The notes: a model not told the origin generated them from the sequence alone. 64,000 nt of DNA from Phytophthora quininea (GCA_011947345.1 JAAVTG010000519.1:682001-746000), one strand, 5' to 3'. Shown: positions 11,030 to 22,600, numbered from the stretch's first letter. Program-made: numbers and translations.

Positions 11030-11885
11030 ATGATGATTAACAAGAAGAGGGAGATGAATCACATTTGTCAGCGACGTTGGGGTGCCAAAAAAGGGTTGAC
11101 AAGTGTTGAGAGCTCCAAAACCGGCGATGCGGTTGATGACCGGAATTTAAACCTTGTATGCAACGCAAACGAGGGATACGATGCAGGTAGTTCCGCTTGG
11201 ATCCCACACGATGCGGAGACTGCGCGAACATATGCGCACCTGCAAGCTCTAGGATGCAGTAGCGCCAGTGATATCTTTGACAACGAGCTCAGTATCGAAG
11301 AACGTATAAAACGCCTGGATGGATTACGGTCCGCTCTAGGTCCACAAGGCCTCGACGAATGCGTATGTGCATCTTGCGACAGACTCGTTCTGCGGCAAAA
11401 TGCTCGTCGCGTGGATGATGTTGATACCAGTTACCTACATATGATGAGGAAACCACTTTATATCGACACGTCGGAGCTCTCAATCAAGCTCATGGATCAG
11501 TACCCGGTCTCTGACCATCTAGAAGCTATTTGTGATACCTTGATCTCACCTCGAGCAATAAATTGCTACACCAGCAAGGACCGCATTCCGCGTTCGTGGA
11601 TATTTATTCGTGATGATTGTGATCGCTGTATTCGGCGTGGAAAGCTTCCTAAGTTTGCTATCGCGAATGGCTTTTCATCAGCGAATTATCAGAAACCTTG
11701 TGCAAGTTGACACTACCAGAACGATTTATGACGCAACTGTCAACTGTAGTTGCCATGGCTAGAGTCATGCAAGGCGGACGCCACCGGTTCATTCGATCGC
11801 GTTCGATTGCACCCGCAGCTCACCTATTTGTCTACTTCCCCGATCGCTAGATGATGCTGCATCTTATCACGTTGTGATGGTCGGT
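11030..11885 (+). pseudogene. Helitron protein, N-terminal Cys-containing region
   Basis: The frame 11030-11710 includes a CVCASCDRLVL motif and ends towards a PKFAIANGFS segment. This is the conserved block that precedes the Rep domain in many oomycete and animal Helitrons. Beyond the stop near 11708 the same theme continues (LPERFMTQLSTVVAMARVMQ, then GGRHRFIRS), so the gene is split by a stop rather than finished. It probably belonged to one long Rep-helicase protein. Confidence 0.6.
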
Positions 11886-12194
11886 GAATTTTCGGAGTCC
11901 CAAGTTAATCAAGTCCGAAAGATGCACAAGCTACGAAACGAGCACGTTCGAGATATATTCGCGTTTTACAATGTACAACACTTTGTATGCCGATATACCA
12001 CGCAATGAATCCGTCATGAACGCGGACTTTACAAATGAATTCGTCGAGGCAGCTCTTGTTGATCATATTGCAGACCCTAACTACAGTTTGGATGACTCGT
12101 TGAATGCAGAACAAGAAAATATATGTGGAGAATCTGACGCATGGGGAGTAATGTCTGAAAAAATGAATGCAATGTAATTGAACGACGCATTGGT

Positions 12195-12878
12195 TTGACA
12201 GAAGACGGCATGCCTCCACGTATCTCTGGAACGACGAAGAATGATGGAAACCGCGAACGTGAATTTGAAATCAGGAGATCCACTGAAACTGCAAACGATA
12301 TCTCTGGTACACTGCTCCCGCGAATATTCCGGCACTTATTTCCATTTGGCCGCGGTGGGCCTGATGAGAACCGGCAGATCAGTGTATCTGTTCATGAATG
12401 TGTGAGACATTATACTTTACTTAGTGGACGCCAATTTGCTGCAGGCGAACTTTTCACCTTGGTCCCATTTGACCGAATTTCGTTGACCAACATGTACATC
12501 CAGAATCACATTCGTTGTCAACGCTTTCCCCGTCTTCTCGAAGGATACGAGAACATCAGCGCCGAACAATTGCGGCGGACGCTACTCAACAACGAATGTC
12601 GCCGTCATGGCTGTTTGCCTTCGAAACCTGACGGTAATTCCATTATCCAACGCTTTTTGAAGACTGTAGAAGTTGGCACTCGTTCAGTATGGGGTAGCAA
12701 CAGCGAACGAGCGCAATGCCGTCACAAAGAATTTGCTTATCAGGCCCGATTCGGCCAGTCAGCTTTATTTATCACTCTAACACCGAATACGGACAATTCA
12801 TTGGCGTTGGCGAATCATGCAGGGGTTTCCTCTATTGAAGGATTATTTGACATGCTGGAGACTCGACTACCTAGTTAA
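12195..12878 (+). pseudogene. Helitron-like N domain and first Rep motif
   Basis: This 227-residue open segment contains LFPFGRGGPDENR and an HYTLLSGRQFA segment. Near its end, FGQSALFITLTPNTDN corresponds to the first conserved Rep motif of Helitrons. It is in sense with 12932-13330 downstream; a stop and a shift near 12876 separate them. The role in an intact element would be binding and nicking of single-stranded DNA. Confidence 0.7.
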
Positions 12879-12931
12879 GCTGTGTTACGTGAAGTGAGCC
12901 GAGGAACAACTGCGCGTCAGCGTGACTGTTT

Positions 12932-13330
12932 ATGCGTCAGGTTGATGCATTTATCCGGTATGCACTGGGGATTGATCCAGCAACACATAAGCGACTATTT
13001 CGCGGGCTTTTTGGCAATGGCAAGGCCTACTTCGGTATGGTAGAGACCCAGGGTCGTGGTACCCTTCACATCCACTTCTTAATATGGCTAGCCAACTGCC
13101 CTCCCAACTCTATGACTGTCGAGAAACTGTTGTGCTCACACCTAGGAAATGAATTTCGCAAACGAGTTACGTCGTATGCAGACAGTATTGTAAGGAGTGA
13201 TTTACCTATCGCGCTTGACGAATGCGGCTGTTCAAATTGCGGAGCAATTTTTTACAACTTGGTGGGGTTGCCTATTCCAGACGTGGCAAGGCGAAAAGCG
13301 CAACGAGGCCATTATAGATCCCGATCTTAA
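12932..13330 (+). pseudogene. Helitron Rep segment with HUH motif
   Basis: The frame carries GRGTLHIHFLIWL. The His-hydrophobic-His triplet is the metal-binding HUH motif of rolling-circle initiators. A Cys pair (CGCSNCGAIFYN) follows. The segment breaks off at a stop near 13330 and the next part resumes after about 250 nt in another frame. The motif itself is intact. Confidence 0.75.
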
Positions 13331-13578
13331 CTAAACATGGCGGAATCGCTGTTAATTGAGTGTCGCTCTTGTAGTGCTCAATTCAGCTCTCAGAATCTCA
13401 TTAGCAATGCTCTGTTGAAATACCGTCGAAGTGTTGGCCAAAATGGGAACGCCCCTTATCGTCCGCAGAAATCGAGAATCAGGCATGTGATGAGTCCAAT
13501 TGCCGAAACTCAAAACAGCAAGGTATCGACAAAGTCGTTGATCGTGAAACTCTGTATTCAAGCTTCTGCAGCGAGAGC

Positions 13579-14076
13579 ATGACTTACGAAAATGGTTTAA
13601 TGACGTCAGAGCTACTAGAAAATCTCAACCAGCCCCAATTGCCGCTCTGCAATAGTGATGAAAACCCATTTCGCAACGACGATTTGACTAGGTTATTTGA
13701 ATTACTACCTCCGTCTTCATCGGATTCTAGAATGTCAAAGAAATCTTTGGATTATATGGTTTCCACCCTAGCTGTCCTTTTCAACCAGCATCTTTGGTCA
13801 CACACGACGAGCTGCTTTAAGAGGTCTGGGGTAACGACAAACGACACATATTGTCGATATCGATTTCCTAGCTCTCACGTGGACGAGACGTCGTTTGGAT
13901 CTGCTGGTCTACAATTGAAGAGGACACTTGGTCACGAATTTATGAATGGATTCCATTTCGTAATTATGTCCACCTTTAGGTGTAATCATGGCGTCCAGAT
14001 CTTACTGGGGGGATATGACGCCACCGAGAGAATTCACTACTACTGTAAGTACGTTTCCAAGCAGCAAAACGTTTAG
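13579..14076 (+). pseudogene. Helitron Rep segment with catalytic tyrosines
   Basis: Reads FNQHLWSHTTSCFKRSGV and later GGYDATERIHYYCKYVSKQQ. The paired Tyr four residues apart (first Y of YYCKY and the last) fit the Y2 catalytic motif of Helitron Rep. The neighbouring CNHGVQILLGG is also typical. It terminates at 14076 because of a frameshift; the following segment continues in another frame. Confidence 0.75.
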
Positions 14077-14124
14077 ACTCTCAAGTGGCTGTAGCCGTTG
14101 CTGCGTTAAAGGGCCGACAAATGC

Positions 14125-15594
14125 GTGAACAAATTGAAAATGAGGATATTCCAGACCAACTCTCGACTACTCAAAAACGAGTATGTGTTAATATGCAGCT
14201 TAACTAATCGACAAGAAATAGCAGGTCCGCTCGCTGCTCTGTATATTTGCCGTGGATCGTGTTGCTACTCGAGTGCAAAATGCGCTACGGTCCCGTTCAG
14301 AGGTATCATTCGGCAGTTGATGAGCATGGAAAAGTATTCGTGTGATCTAGTTGACGGAAATGACAACTTGACTGGGTCCAATTTCCACGTGGTGTCGTAC
14401 CTCGATGATTGCATTTATCGAGATGAGGGTATTTCAGAGAGAAAAAATGCACGCACGCATCGGAACGTTGGCTAGTCTTTCTTGATGAATATCCACTAAA
14501 GAGTACACACTTTTAGGAAAGAGATATAAAGAGGTTGTCCCGGTCATCCAAAGTTTCCGAATGCCGCACGAGGGAGGAGGAGAATCGATGGAGAAGCAAT
14601 GCAAATATGCTGTGCTTTCGTTAGTGCTGTTCAAACCATTTCGAGGGCTGGATGATCTTGTTGATTCTGGAAACGCTTTAAATGAGCAAACTTGGACAGA
14701 TAGTTTTCAGCTCTGGGAACCAAATTGTAACCAATTTGCTCGTACTATCATGAAAAATATGGCTGACTACTACTGTAGGTTTGACAAGGCAAAACTACAA
14801 AGATAACTAGCTATCAGAGACAACACAGCACCTCAACTGAAGTAACGGCGACTGAAAATGAATATCACGGTGATAGCGATGATAACAGCGATAACGACGA
14901 TCTATTTTACGATGGTGATCTTTTGGTGGACGATATAGGCAACAACGATCACGGTGCCGACGATTCAGCGTTGCTAAACATGTGGGAGGTTGAAGCCGAT
15001 CCTGACTTCATTCTGGAGAGCTCCGATTTGCATCCTTCCATTTCTCCGACGTCAGCCAAGCCTGACAACAAAATTGCATACATTATCGATATTTTTCGGG
15101 CACGTCGAATACGGCACAACACCGCTGAAAACGTGGCAAGACAAGCATGCATTGATTGCTCACTTCTTCACCTACCACCCGTAGAAAGGTTAAAGAAATG
15201 GGTTAAAAATGTTTACAATATGCTGTGTTTGATGCCACCCACAACAATGAAGACTCGACCAACAGAAGTGGTAGAGTTATTTAATAATTTGCTGACTTCG
15301 TCTCAAATGGAATGGCACCCTTCTCAAAATCTATCTGGCTCCTCTCATCCAACGAAAACCGTTTCTAGCATTGCAGAGATCTCAATGGCTTTCACGCTCC
15401 ATGAGAAACCGCATTTGGCATTTAAAGCGATCGGAAGGTCTCTGTTGATGAGGTGGAGACATACAGAGGCATCATATGATACTGACGACAGTTCACTTTC
15501 AGCTCTGAGAGAGTCGCAACTTCTAATGTTCCTAGGAGGCGAGGGAGGGACAAGAAAAGTCGAATTGTGGATGCAGTGCAGTCACTGTGTGTAA
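14125..15594 (+). pseudogene. Helitron linker between Rep and helicase
   Basis: Fragments in sense with the Rep part include RQEIAGPLAALYICRGS (about 14210-14270), an acidic segment (14860-15000) and a long open frame (14923-15594) that runs into the helicase Walker A. That Walker A reads GGEGGTRKVE, then the frame ends at 15594. The helicase continues in the frame opening at 15567, so a frameshift lies inside or just after the ATP-binding loop. Confidence 0.6.
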
Positions 15595-17307
15595 GTTGGG
15601 GCCGTTCTCAAAGCATTATTAAAACGGCCTTGACTGGAAAGGCAGCAACTCTCATCCACGGACGCACACTAGCAGGGTTTTTACTTCAGGTTCAGAAACG
15701 CCGTATGTGTGATGCAATTACAAACCTCGATCTCACCATCATCGATGAAGTGTCGATGATGAAAAAAAACTCTCACAGCTGAATAAACGGTTACGTAGAG
15801 CAAAACAGATCGGCGATATTCCTTTTGGAGGAGTTCTCGTTGTTGTAGTAGGGGATTTTCTGCAATTGCCACCTGTTGGGGGTGATCCAATTTACAATGA
15901 CCCTACACTCAAGGCAAAGTTGACCGCGGACGATCTAGCCGGGTACCGGCTATAGAGGGAATTTAATAGTGTCATCATTTTAATAAGGTTTGCCTGACTC
16001 AACCAGACCAAAATACGGCATTTTTCGGGGTTGCCTGAAAACTAATATCTTCAGTTTTGTAAATTAGCCCACAATATTTTTATGCCATTAATTGACGTTT
16101 TTCTAAGAGAAGTGGGGGTAGTGGCATGATCGGATCTGTTTTGGTTATTGAATTATCGTAGGTCAAACATGGCATTCCGAGCAAAATGGCTTCGACTTTT
16201 CCATAGGCAATAAAAAATTCGTTCGATTGGAGTTATTTTCACATGGCGTCTTTGTTCTTGGGCTACCTATGCCATATCTAGTTGTCTAAGTAAAATAATA
16301 ATAGTTCCTGAAGATATAACATGTCTAAAACGATAGCATAGTTGGTCATTTTGAGTTTTTCTCCTAGAAGCTGTTTTTAGCGGGGCATCTAGGGCGCTGC
16401 ATGTGAATACACACCTTAACGCAAACGTTTAGACAATATTGAAATCCCTGTGATTGGATGTGTATAACTAGTTTTGGCTAAGGCGCCGTCATTTTAACGA
16501 AACACTTAGAGACATACCGACAATTTTTCAAAACTCTGAACTTGCCACCTCCTACATATCATATAGTATAAGTTGAATGGACGCTATTCCGCGGTACAAT
16601 CTAGCCCACTATGTTTTTATACCATGGCATGATGTATTGACACAGCTTAACGATGCCTCATATCTTCTTTGGTAAAATTAGTTTTCGACCCACTACGAAA
16701 AATGGTCTGGTTGAGTCAGACAATCCTTGTTAAAGGAGTCTGTGTGCTTCAAACGAGACCCAGAATTGGACCGCGGGTGCCACCAAGCGCGCCTTGGTAT
16801 TTGGACACCAGAGTTTGTGCGCATTATTAATTCTCGACTTTTGCCACCCAAAGACGTCGTGAAGGCCCCGGTTATCAACAACACGCTTAGTACATTCGTG
16901 ACACCATGCAACTCGACCAGAACATCTACCAACAATTTATTCGTTTCAACAGCAGCTCAATTACTTCTAACTGGCGAGTATCCCGTTCGTGTTGTAGCAG
17001 ACTTCAAGGGAAATTTATCTTCAATCGGACACGTGAAGTGCGTTCAAGTATGACGCTCCCAGACTCGATGTTTGGTCGTATGACGCCACATTTGGACTTG
17101 ATAATAGATATGCCCATACCCATTACACAAAATATTCGTGCAGCAAAATTGGTAGCTAACGGGACTCTGGGTCGCTTGGAGGCAATTATTTATCATCCTG
17201 ACACGAAATCAAAGAGTACTGGCAGAGGAATTCGTCGAATTCAATCTCAATCACTTCCAACTCTATTCCCTGACCCGACTAACAACTACCAAGTCTCGGC
17301 TGCATAG
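15567..17307 (+). pseudogene. Pif1-like helicase of the Helitron, split by MITE
   Basis: After the Walker A shift the frame reads TALTGKAATLIHGRTLAG, LTIIDEVSMM (Walker B) and VVGDFLQLPPVGGDP (Pif1 motif III) up to 15960. The MITE follows. On its far side (16733 onward) the same frame continues with KESVCFKRDPEL, then LGIWTPEFVRIINSRLLPP, and after another shift IPITQNIRAAKLVANGTLGR. This is the usual helicase C-terminal part. An extra in-frame stop lies at 15954-15956. The protein would have unwound DNA during rolling-circle transposition; it is dead now. Confidence 0.75.
15980..16733. mobile_element. TTAA-flanked MITE (piggyBac-type target site), copy 1
   Basis: A TTAA at 15980-15983 and another at 16730-16733 bound this 754-bp element. 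Directly inside are terminal inverted repeats about 27 bp long with three mismatches, sharing TGACTCAACCAGACCA (from 15995; complement ending near 16719). It has no coding capacity. Deleting the element with one TTAA makes the helicase frame continuous across the join. TTAA duplication is the hallmark of piggyBac-superfamily transposases, so it is probably non-autonomous and mobilised in trans. A second copy is at 44773-45411. Confidence 0.85.
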
Positions 17308-17492
17308 TCTACACCCCGACAGCAGTACATAGGAAAAGACTCAAGATCATGCATGAATCCGTGAACGCACGGAATAAAATAATACGAAACGATTCACAAC
17401 TAATGGAAATATATTATGCTTAGTCAGCTGCTCAACACCGCGCTAAAATAAATGGTGATACGACACACTACCACTAGGCGATCATATAGTAA

Positions 17493-18116
17493 CTAAGCAC
17501 AGAGCCGCCGCCCGTTACTCTTCCACATGACGTCCATTGCGCTTGAAGCAGAATCTGTGGAAGCGGTTGAGGTGTCGGCAGGGCGAGATCGCATTGGGTG
17601 CGACGTCGTCACAGTTCCAGACGAAGCAGAAAGGTCGTCAAAGCGGTGAGTGTCTTTAAACACTTGAAGGAGATGCGGCTGGTGATCGTGGTGGCGCACA
17701 AAACCTGGCATGTCTAGGAAGGCATGGACACAGAGATTGTTGGTTGGATAGCCCACCGGGCGCGTAAATGAAATGCCCCCGAAAGAGGATCAAGTCCCCT
17801 TTATTGAGTCCAATCACCACGCGATTGGAACGTAGAGGGACCTGATGGTTCCACCCAAATCCGTAGAGGATTGTGTTGTCTTGTGTTGCAATCAGGGCAG
17901 TCCCAGGCAACGCACACGTTAATTAGATTGTCTTCAGACGCTGGGGACTCGGAACCACGTCGAGCGCATTGGTCGCCACCCCCAGCAATGGTCTTCAGAA
18001 AGCACTACTCGGCGACGCTTGATTCTGGGAAGAACGTCCGGTAGGAAACCATGAGTATGTGTGTCAGTTCGCGCGGTTGTTCTCGGGAAGTACAGCTTGG
18101 ATGCGGTGCTCATCAA
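17493..18116 (-). pseudogene. Double-stranded beta-helix (2OG oxygenase/cupin-like) fragment
   Basis: On the minus strand, 17910-17656 reads VPLRSNRVVIGLNKGDLILF, then RGHFIYAPGG. After a one-base shift near 17755 it continues GYPTNNLCVHAFLDMPGFVR. The pattern GDLILFRG ... H ... N-x-R/C-x-H-x-F-x-D resembles the beta-helix core of 2-oxoglutarate oxygenases or cupins, a module often seen in repeated oomycete proteins. Upstream sequence to 18116 is compatible but unrecognised. It is frameshifted and has no clear start. Confidence 0.35.
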
Positions 18117-18857
18117 CGAACATGTAGTCCACGCTTTAGGGGCGCCACAAAAGCGTATTGCTGAAGCGTGCCAGCTCTCTCAATGCGTTGAACTCAGGCT
18201 CTGGGACAGCCAGATAGATAATAACGAATCCTTGAGTTACAAAGTTTTGACGCACATGTATTGACGTAGCAGAGAACCGGTGGTTGTTGGTCGAGTTGGT
18301 GGTGGAGTGAAAATCGCAAATAAGCACTTCATAAATTGTATGCAGACATGACTACGCCTCGGACAAAGCGAACAGTGTTGCAACACTTTCTTCAGGGGCA
18401 TACCTATTGATCCATTCATATAATTTGAGTCCATTTAGCATGTTTAGGATACAAGTTTTCGTGGAATGCTTTCGAATTTTATTAACGCTCCAACCAACTC
18501 CAACGGCAGGTTGTGTGATATACAGTAGAGAGTGTTGCCATCTAATAGCTACCAGATACTAGCTGTCGTTTCGAACTTTAATTACCTTAGGTACGCACCC
18601 GTGGTGCATCAGTTTAAAAACATGGCTATTGTTAGGTACGCACCCACAGATATATAACGGGAATGGGGAAAGCAAAACCAAGAGTGAGACGACAGGTGCA
18701 TTAAATTGAAAAGAGGACAGTCATACCTTGATTGCAGTCCGTAGCAGTTGTATGATTTGCCGTGATGGTATATGTGCATTGAGTGAGGCTATTTATCATA
18801 AACCTTAGCGGCCATTGCATCATTTCTCCGATGGTTTGCAAGTCGCGCAAATGAAAG
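18117..18857. other. Unassigned sequence upstream of the two-exon gene
   Basis: Short frames on both strands show no motif. A short direct repeat (TTAGGTACGCACCC) occurs at about 18588 and 18634, roughly 45 bp apart. It may be the promoter area for the gene at 18858 or decayed repeat. Confidence 0.3.
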
Positions 18858-19547
18858 GTGGAAGCAACTACTACTTCTACCAAGAAGTCGCTAAAGATTG
18901 GCAAGAAAGGTGTCGCCACCCCGATACCCGCTCGTATCGACGCTACGGCCGTGCCGACACCTACCCAACAGCTTACGTCGCTGACGATCACTCCCAACCA
19001 GCGAATGGCGGAATTACTTGCGGTACGTGCAGAACAACAAGGTCCTTCTCCTAACGTTGTATCAACAGTGGACGATAAGATATTTCCAGCTAGTAAAATC
19101 GGCAAAGATGATGTTTCTCTACTGACACCATTGATGCGTGTAGAGTTACGCCAAGTCCTGCTGGATGGCGAGCACCATGGCAGAGTTGTCATTTGGATGA
19201 AGCTGTTGTGGATTTCGGATCATTCCTACAACAACTGGAAGCTGAGACGTCGTCATTTGGTGGATGCAGATGCACCAGAATCGCTTGAGGACATGCTGAG
19301 CGTAAGATCATAGGTGTTTGAAAGGTAATGTGTGACGGACAACTGATACTTTGGTGCATTATAGGTCTTTGACACAAGCTATGAGGATAATCGCCAGGAC
19401 GTGGACACACTTTTGCTAACGGCCACTATTTGGATCCTCCAGAGTGATTCAGAGCTTCTGCTACCTCCGGGCTGCGTTGTCACGATTAATGACTATAGCA
19501 GTCTGCAGCTTTTCGCGACATACAGCGCCAACTTACCCTCCGCCTGA
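18858..19547 (+). CDS. Unknown protein, probable two-exon gene
   Basis: The first exon opens at 18858. A donor GTAAGA at 19302 and an acceptor ATTATAG ending at 19364 would remove a 63-nt intron and keep frame. The second exon reads VFDTSYEDNRQDVDTLLLTA and ends at a stop at 19545-19547. The product would be about 209 residues, with a Ser/Thr/Lys-rich start and an acidic, hydrophobic C-terminal half (LLLTATIWILQSDSELLLPP). No domain is recognised. Both splice signals and frame agreement support a real or recently real gene. It lies just upstream of a SANT-like ORF in the same direction. Confidence 0.45.
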
Positions 19548-19803
19548 ATCACCTTACTTGGAACGGACAGCATGATTAGGCGTGACAAGCGTTATGCCAT
19601 CGCTGGGCGTGTATGTAGCTATTGATGAATATGCGTGTTTTGATTCGCTTCTAAACTGTAGCTACTCTGCGACGCTAAGCAAACACCGCCTTTTCTAATT
19701 CGCCAGCAGCTAGCGAGGACCAAGCCAAGACATTCGGAGGTAACACACCTAAGAGTGCTATCTTCCTGTCCTTATTCGTTGCTAACTCATCCTTTGCCGT
19801 TCA

Positions 19804-20247
19804 TTGCAGATGACAAAGCGCCAAGGGTCTACGAACTGCAGCGACGACGAGGTGTTATTGCTGGTAAAGCTAGTTGCTGACTATCTCCCAAAGCAGAAGG
19901 ACGGGTGGGAGGTGGTGGCACCTGCCTACAATGCCTTGAAAAGTCCACACTGGAAGACGCGCAACACAGTCAGCCTCAAGCAAAAGTTTTACAACATTCG
20001 CGTTGCAGCGCGTGATTCCGTCCCAACATCGTCACACCCCACTCTAGGTGCCCTCCCAGCAGCTGAAAACGCCACTCAAGATGCTCCCTCCCTAGCTGCT
20101 TCAATTTGTCGTCGCCTCAAGCAATTGATCCCTTCGTATCAAGTTATCGCCAAACTACACAACAAGTTGTTGCAAGAATGCATGTCGTCACTTACCGCCG
20201 CCATCGAAGAAGTTGCGGAAATGTGTAGTAGGTGCGAGTTACAATAA
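19804..20247 (+). CDS. SANT/Myb-like DNA-binding protein of the oomycete type (tentative)
   Basis: A 147-residue frame. Residues about 12-70 (SDDEVLLLVKLVADYLPKQK, then GWEVVAPAYNAL and a SLKQKFYNIR segment) have the helix pattern of SANT-like domains found repeatedly in oomycete genomes, often on transposons. A C-terminal helical stretch may dimerise. The ATG directly follows a good acceptor (TTCATTGCAG at 19800-19809) with a GGTAACAC donor near 19739, so an upstream exon is possible. The name is tentative. Confidence 0.45.
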   Translation: MQMTKRQGSTNCSDDEVLLLVKLVADYLPKQKDGWEVVAPAYNALKSPHWKTRNTVSLKQKFYNIRVAARDSVPTSSHPTLGALPAAENATQDAPSLAASICRRLKQLIPSYQVIAKLHNKLLQECMSSLTAAIEEVAEMCSRCELQ

Positions 20248-20432
20248 TAAAAACACGACGATAGATTGAAGTTGTGGCCATGTCGAATTCGTTATGGCAA
20301 TTGATGAATATCTAGAGGCGAGTCGCTTCGATAAACCCGTTGACGATCGCAGATCTCTGACAAAACAGGCAAGTACATCTGTTCTATCGTGGGTCAATGG
20401 TAGTTACTAGTATACTCACTTGAATAACCAGG

Positions 20433-20751
20433 ATGTCAGGTCACGGCAAAGGCAAACAAGTTGGTGCAGGTGGAGCTAAAGGTCACAGAAAAGTTATCCG
20501 CGATAGCATTCACGGAATTTACCGCCCTTCTGTCAGGTGTCTAGCACGTTGGGCTGGGTCGGGCTGGTGTCATACGAATCTCGGGCCTTATCTACAACGA
20601 GACGTGCGCTGTATTGCGTATTTTCCTGGCGGATCTAATTCAGAATTCTGTAACTTACATGGAGCATCGTGGCAGAAAGACCATGACACCTATGGACTAC
20701 GTCCATGCGTTTAAACGTCAATCGCGTACATTGTACGAATTTGAAAATTAA
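20433..20751 (+). pseudogene. Divergent histone H4 pseudogene
   Basis: The first 42 residues ([20 protein letters not shown], then [15 protein letters not shown]) follow the H4 tail and alpha-1 region. After position 20566 another frame gives [17 protein letters not shown] and [20 protein letters not shown], ending RTLYEFEN at 20751. Together they cover the whole H4 fold. The break is a near-perfect 10-bp tandem duplication (20551-20560 and 20561-20570), which shifts the frame. Many H4 positions that are almost invariant in eukaryotes are changed even outside the break, so it decayed for long or was already a variant. No intron is seen, consistent with a retrocopy or a normal intronless histone gene. 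Confidence 0.8.
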
Positions 20752-20879
20752 ACCCAATAAACTCCATCCTTGAGCAACTCGATAACCAGGATCCCTCACT
20801 GCTACAGGTGGCTAGCTCAGTAGGTTCTCCACTGAAGCCTTTATTCACGGCTTCACATAAACAGCCGACACAGCGTCAA

Positions 20880-21875
20880 CGTCATCATCAAAATCGACGA
20901 CACCCAGCTCAATGATCTTCATGGTGACCGGTGCTTGAATTGTCGATGATCGTCACACGTTACTGCCGAGTCCGCCGCACGAGTGGTGTAGTTGTCGCCA
21001 ACGGGAGAAACGCTGCCGACGTAACAGCACTAGCACGCCTGCACCTTGCCCTGGACTGTGTTCGTCTCGATCGCCTCACCCTCAGAGCCTTCGCCACAGC
21101 AGTTGCAGCTACACTGGCTGGCGCGCACATTCTGGTCGTTCACCATCCAAACGGCTGTGGACGAATCCGTCGGCATCATCAATTTGGTCATGAAAAGCTT
21201 CATGTCGTCGATGTAGCCAATGCAGCCGTCCTTGCTGGCGCAGCTGGTCTCGGTCACGATGTTGACATCGCAACCGGTGAAAACGTGCAGACCGCCCCAT
21301 CGCACGGTTTCCACCCAACACCGTCGACTCGGTCGCAGTTCCAGAACTCTGCCGTCTAGTAGCTCTCGGGGACGGCACCGGTATAACCAAAGCAGAGGCT
21401 CACCTGCGCGCCGTTCTGAATAGAGGACCTTGATCCAGTCGCTGATCGACGTCGTGTTGAACACGGTGATGTTTTAGAAGCCCCCCTCGCTGAATGGATC
21501 CACAAGTTCAGCTAGCGACACGTCTTCGGTAATGCACGCCGACATCGCAGTCACCTTGCCGAAAATACTGCAGTCCGAACCGGTTCGACGAATAGGTCGA
21601 GATGGCGAAAGTCGTGCTGGTTGGCAGGGCGTAGTCGTGATCTGCTGAGTAGTCGGCTATCTGTTGATCTTGACGACGAGGTGATCTGGAACTGCCGGGG
21701 TAGAAGGTGACTGTGAACGGCATATTGGGGCAGCTATGGGTCTGGGTGTCGTGCGGATAGGCGTCGAAGCAGTTGGAGCTCTCGCATGTCTACGACGCAC
21801 ATGAGTTGGAAAGCGAGCGACGTACTCGGCGTGCCGACTAGCCGCTAGACTCGAGCGCTTCCAATAAATACTCAA
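20880..21875 (-). pseudogene. Cys-rich, probably secreted protein relic (unrecognised)
   Basis: Read on the minus strand, frames switch but keep a sensible extracellular look: SSNCFDAYPHDTQTHSCPNM, then PFTVTFYPG; ACITEDVSLAELVDPFSEGG; NTTSISDWIKVLYSE; NCDRVDGVGWKPCDGAVC; and a Cys-rich CSCNCCGEG part. There are at least three shifts and two stops. No family is recognised. The spacing of Cys and aromatic residues suggests a carbohydrate-binding or elicitor-like extracellular domain, but this is only inference. Confidence 0.35.
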
Positions 21876-22600
21876 CTTCGATCTGTTGGTGTTTTCCTTT
21901 AGTCCAGTACTTGTTATATAAATTTAGAGTCTTTTAGTAATTATTAAATACTTTTATGGACAAAACTATTATTTTGTGTCTAACGAAGGAAATATAATAA
22001 CCCGCTGCTCCTTGTGTGCCGCGTTGAGGGTAAGTGGGAAACCCACTGTTATGGACGATCTGTTCTTGCATCATCGAGATAAACGCGGGCACCGTCAGTT
22101 GCAGCGGGGGCTCGAACCACGCGTTGAGAGGATACTGGGCCAGTATTTCTCACTGCGCCAGTTTTAGTGCCCATATCTTGCAATATAGCCATTGTACTAA
22201 TTATTGGGCTGCAACAGAAATGTACAGCAATATGTGATGGCAATGCTGTGTTGATCTAGGGCTTAACGACTCAATATCCAAGCTGTTCTGAGCCACTCCA
22301 GTTGGCGGCCACAGCAGGAGCCGGCGTTCCATCACGACTTGACGCCACCTCGCCTTGATAAACTCCTTCCATCACTTGGTCTTCGCACCTGCTTTACAAC
22401 CACAAAATGAACCCGTTAGTTGTTGAGAGCCAAACACAGTACATCTATTTGGCGCTCACCAGAGTCATTTGCTAGATTCGAAGCTGCGTCCGCTGTGCTT
22501 GACGAAAATTACCGTCAGAGATCTGGCATGGCGTGGCACAAAGCTGGCTGGGTCAGGAATGACTCAATGGCGCCTACCCCTATGGCACCCATGGCGCCTG
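21876..22600. other. Unassigned sequence
   Basis: No supported gene. A short run of tandem ATGGCGCC/ATGGCACC words is at about 22567-22600, next to the near-palindrome at 22601. Confidence 0.3.

Larger units (their letters stand above)
10833..17310 (+). mobile_element. Decayed Helitron, interrupted by a MITE
   Basis: In order on the plus strand are a Cys-containing N-terminal region, a Helitron-like N domain, an HUH replication-initiator motif, a two-tyrosine motif and a Pif1-like helicase with Walker A, Walker B and GDFLQLPP motifs. This is the Helitron Rep-Hel order. At least six frameshifts or stops break it. The element termini (5' TC and 3' hairpin plus CTRR) could not be placed, so the edges are approximate. 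A TTAA-flanked MITE sits in the helicase (15980-16733). Confidence 0.8.

Noticed and set aside
20931..21464. Overlapping plus-strand frames at the Cys-rich locus
   Set aside because: The plus frame has no motif; the minus frames keep an extracellular-type pattern across shifts.
22019..22167. Suspected tRNA-like stretch (GGCTCGAACC word)
   Set aside because: No cloverleaf could be formed around it.
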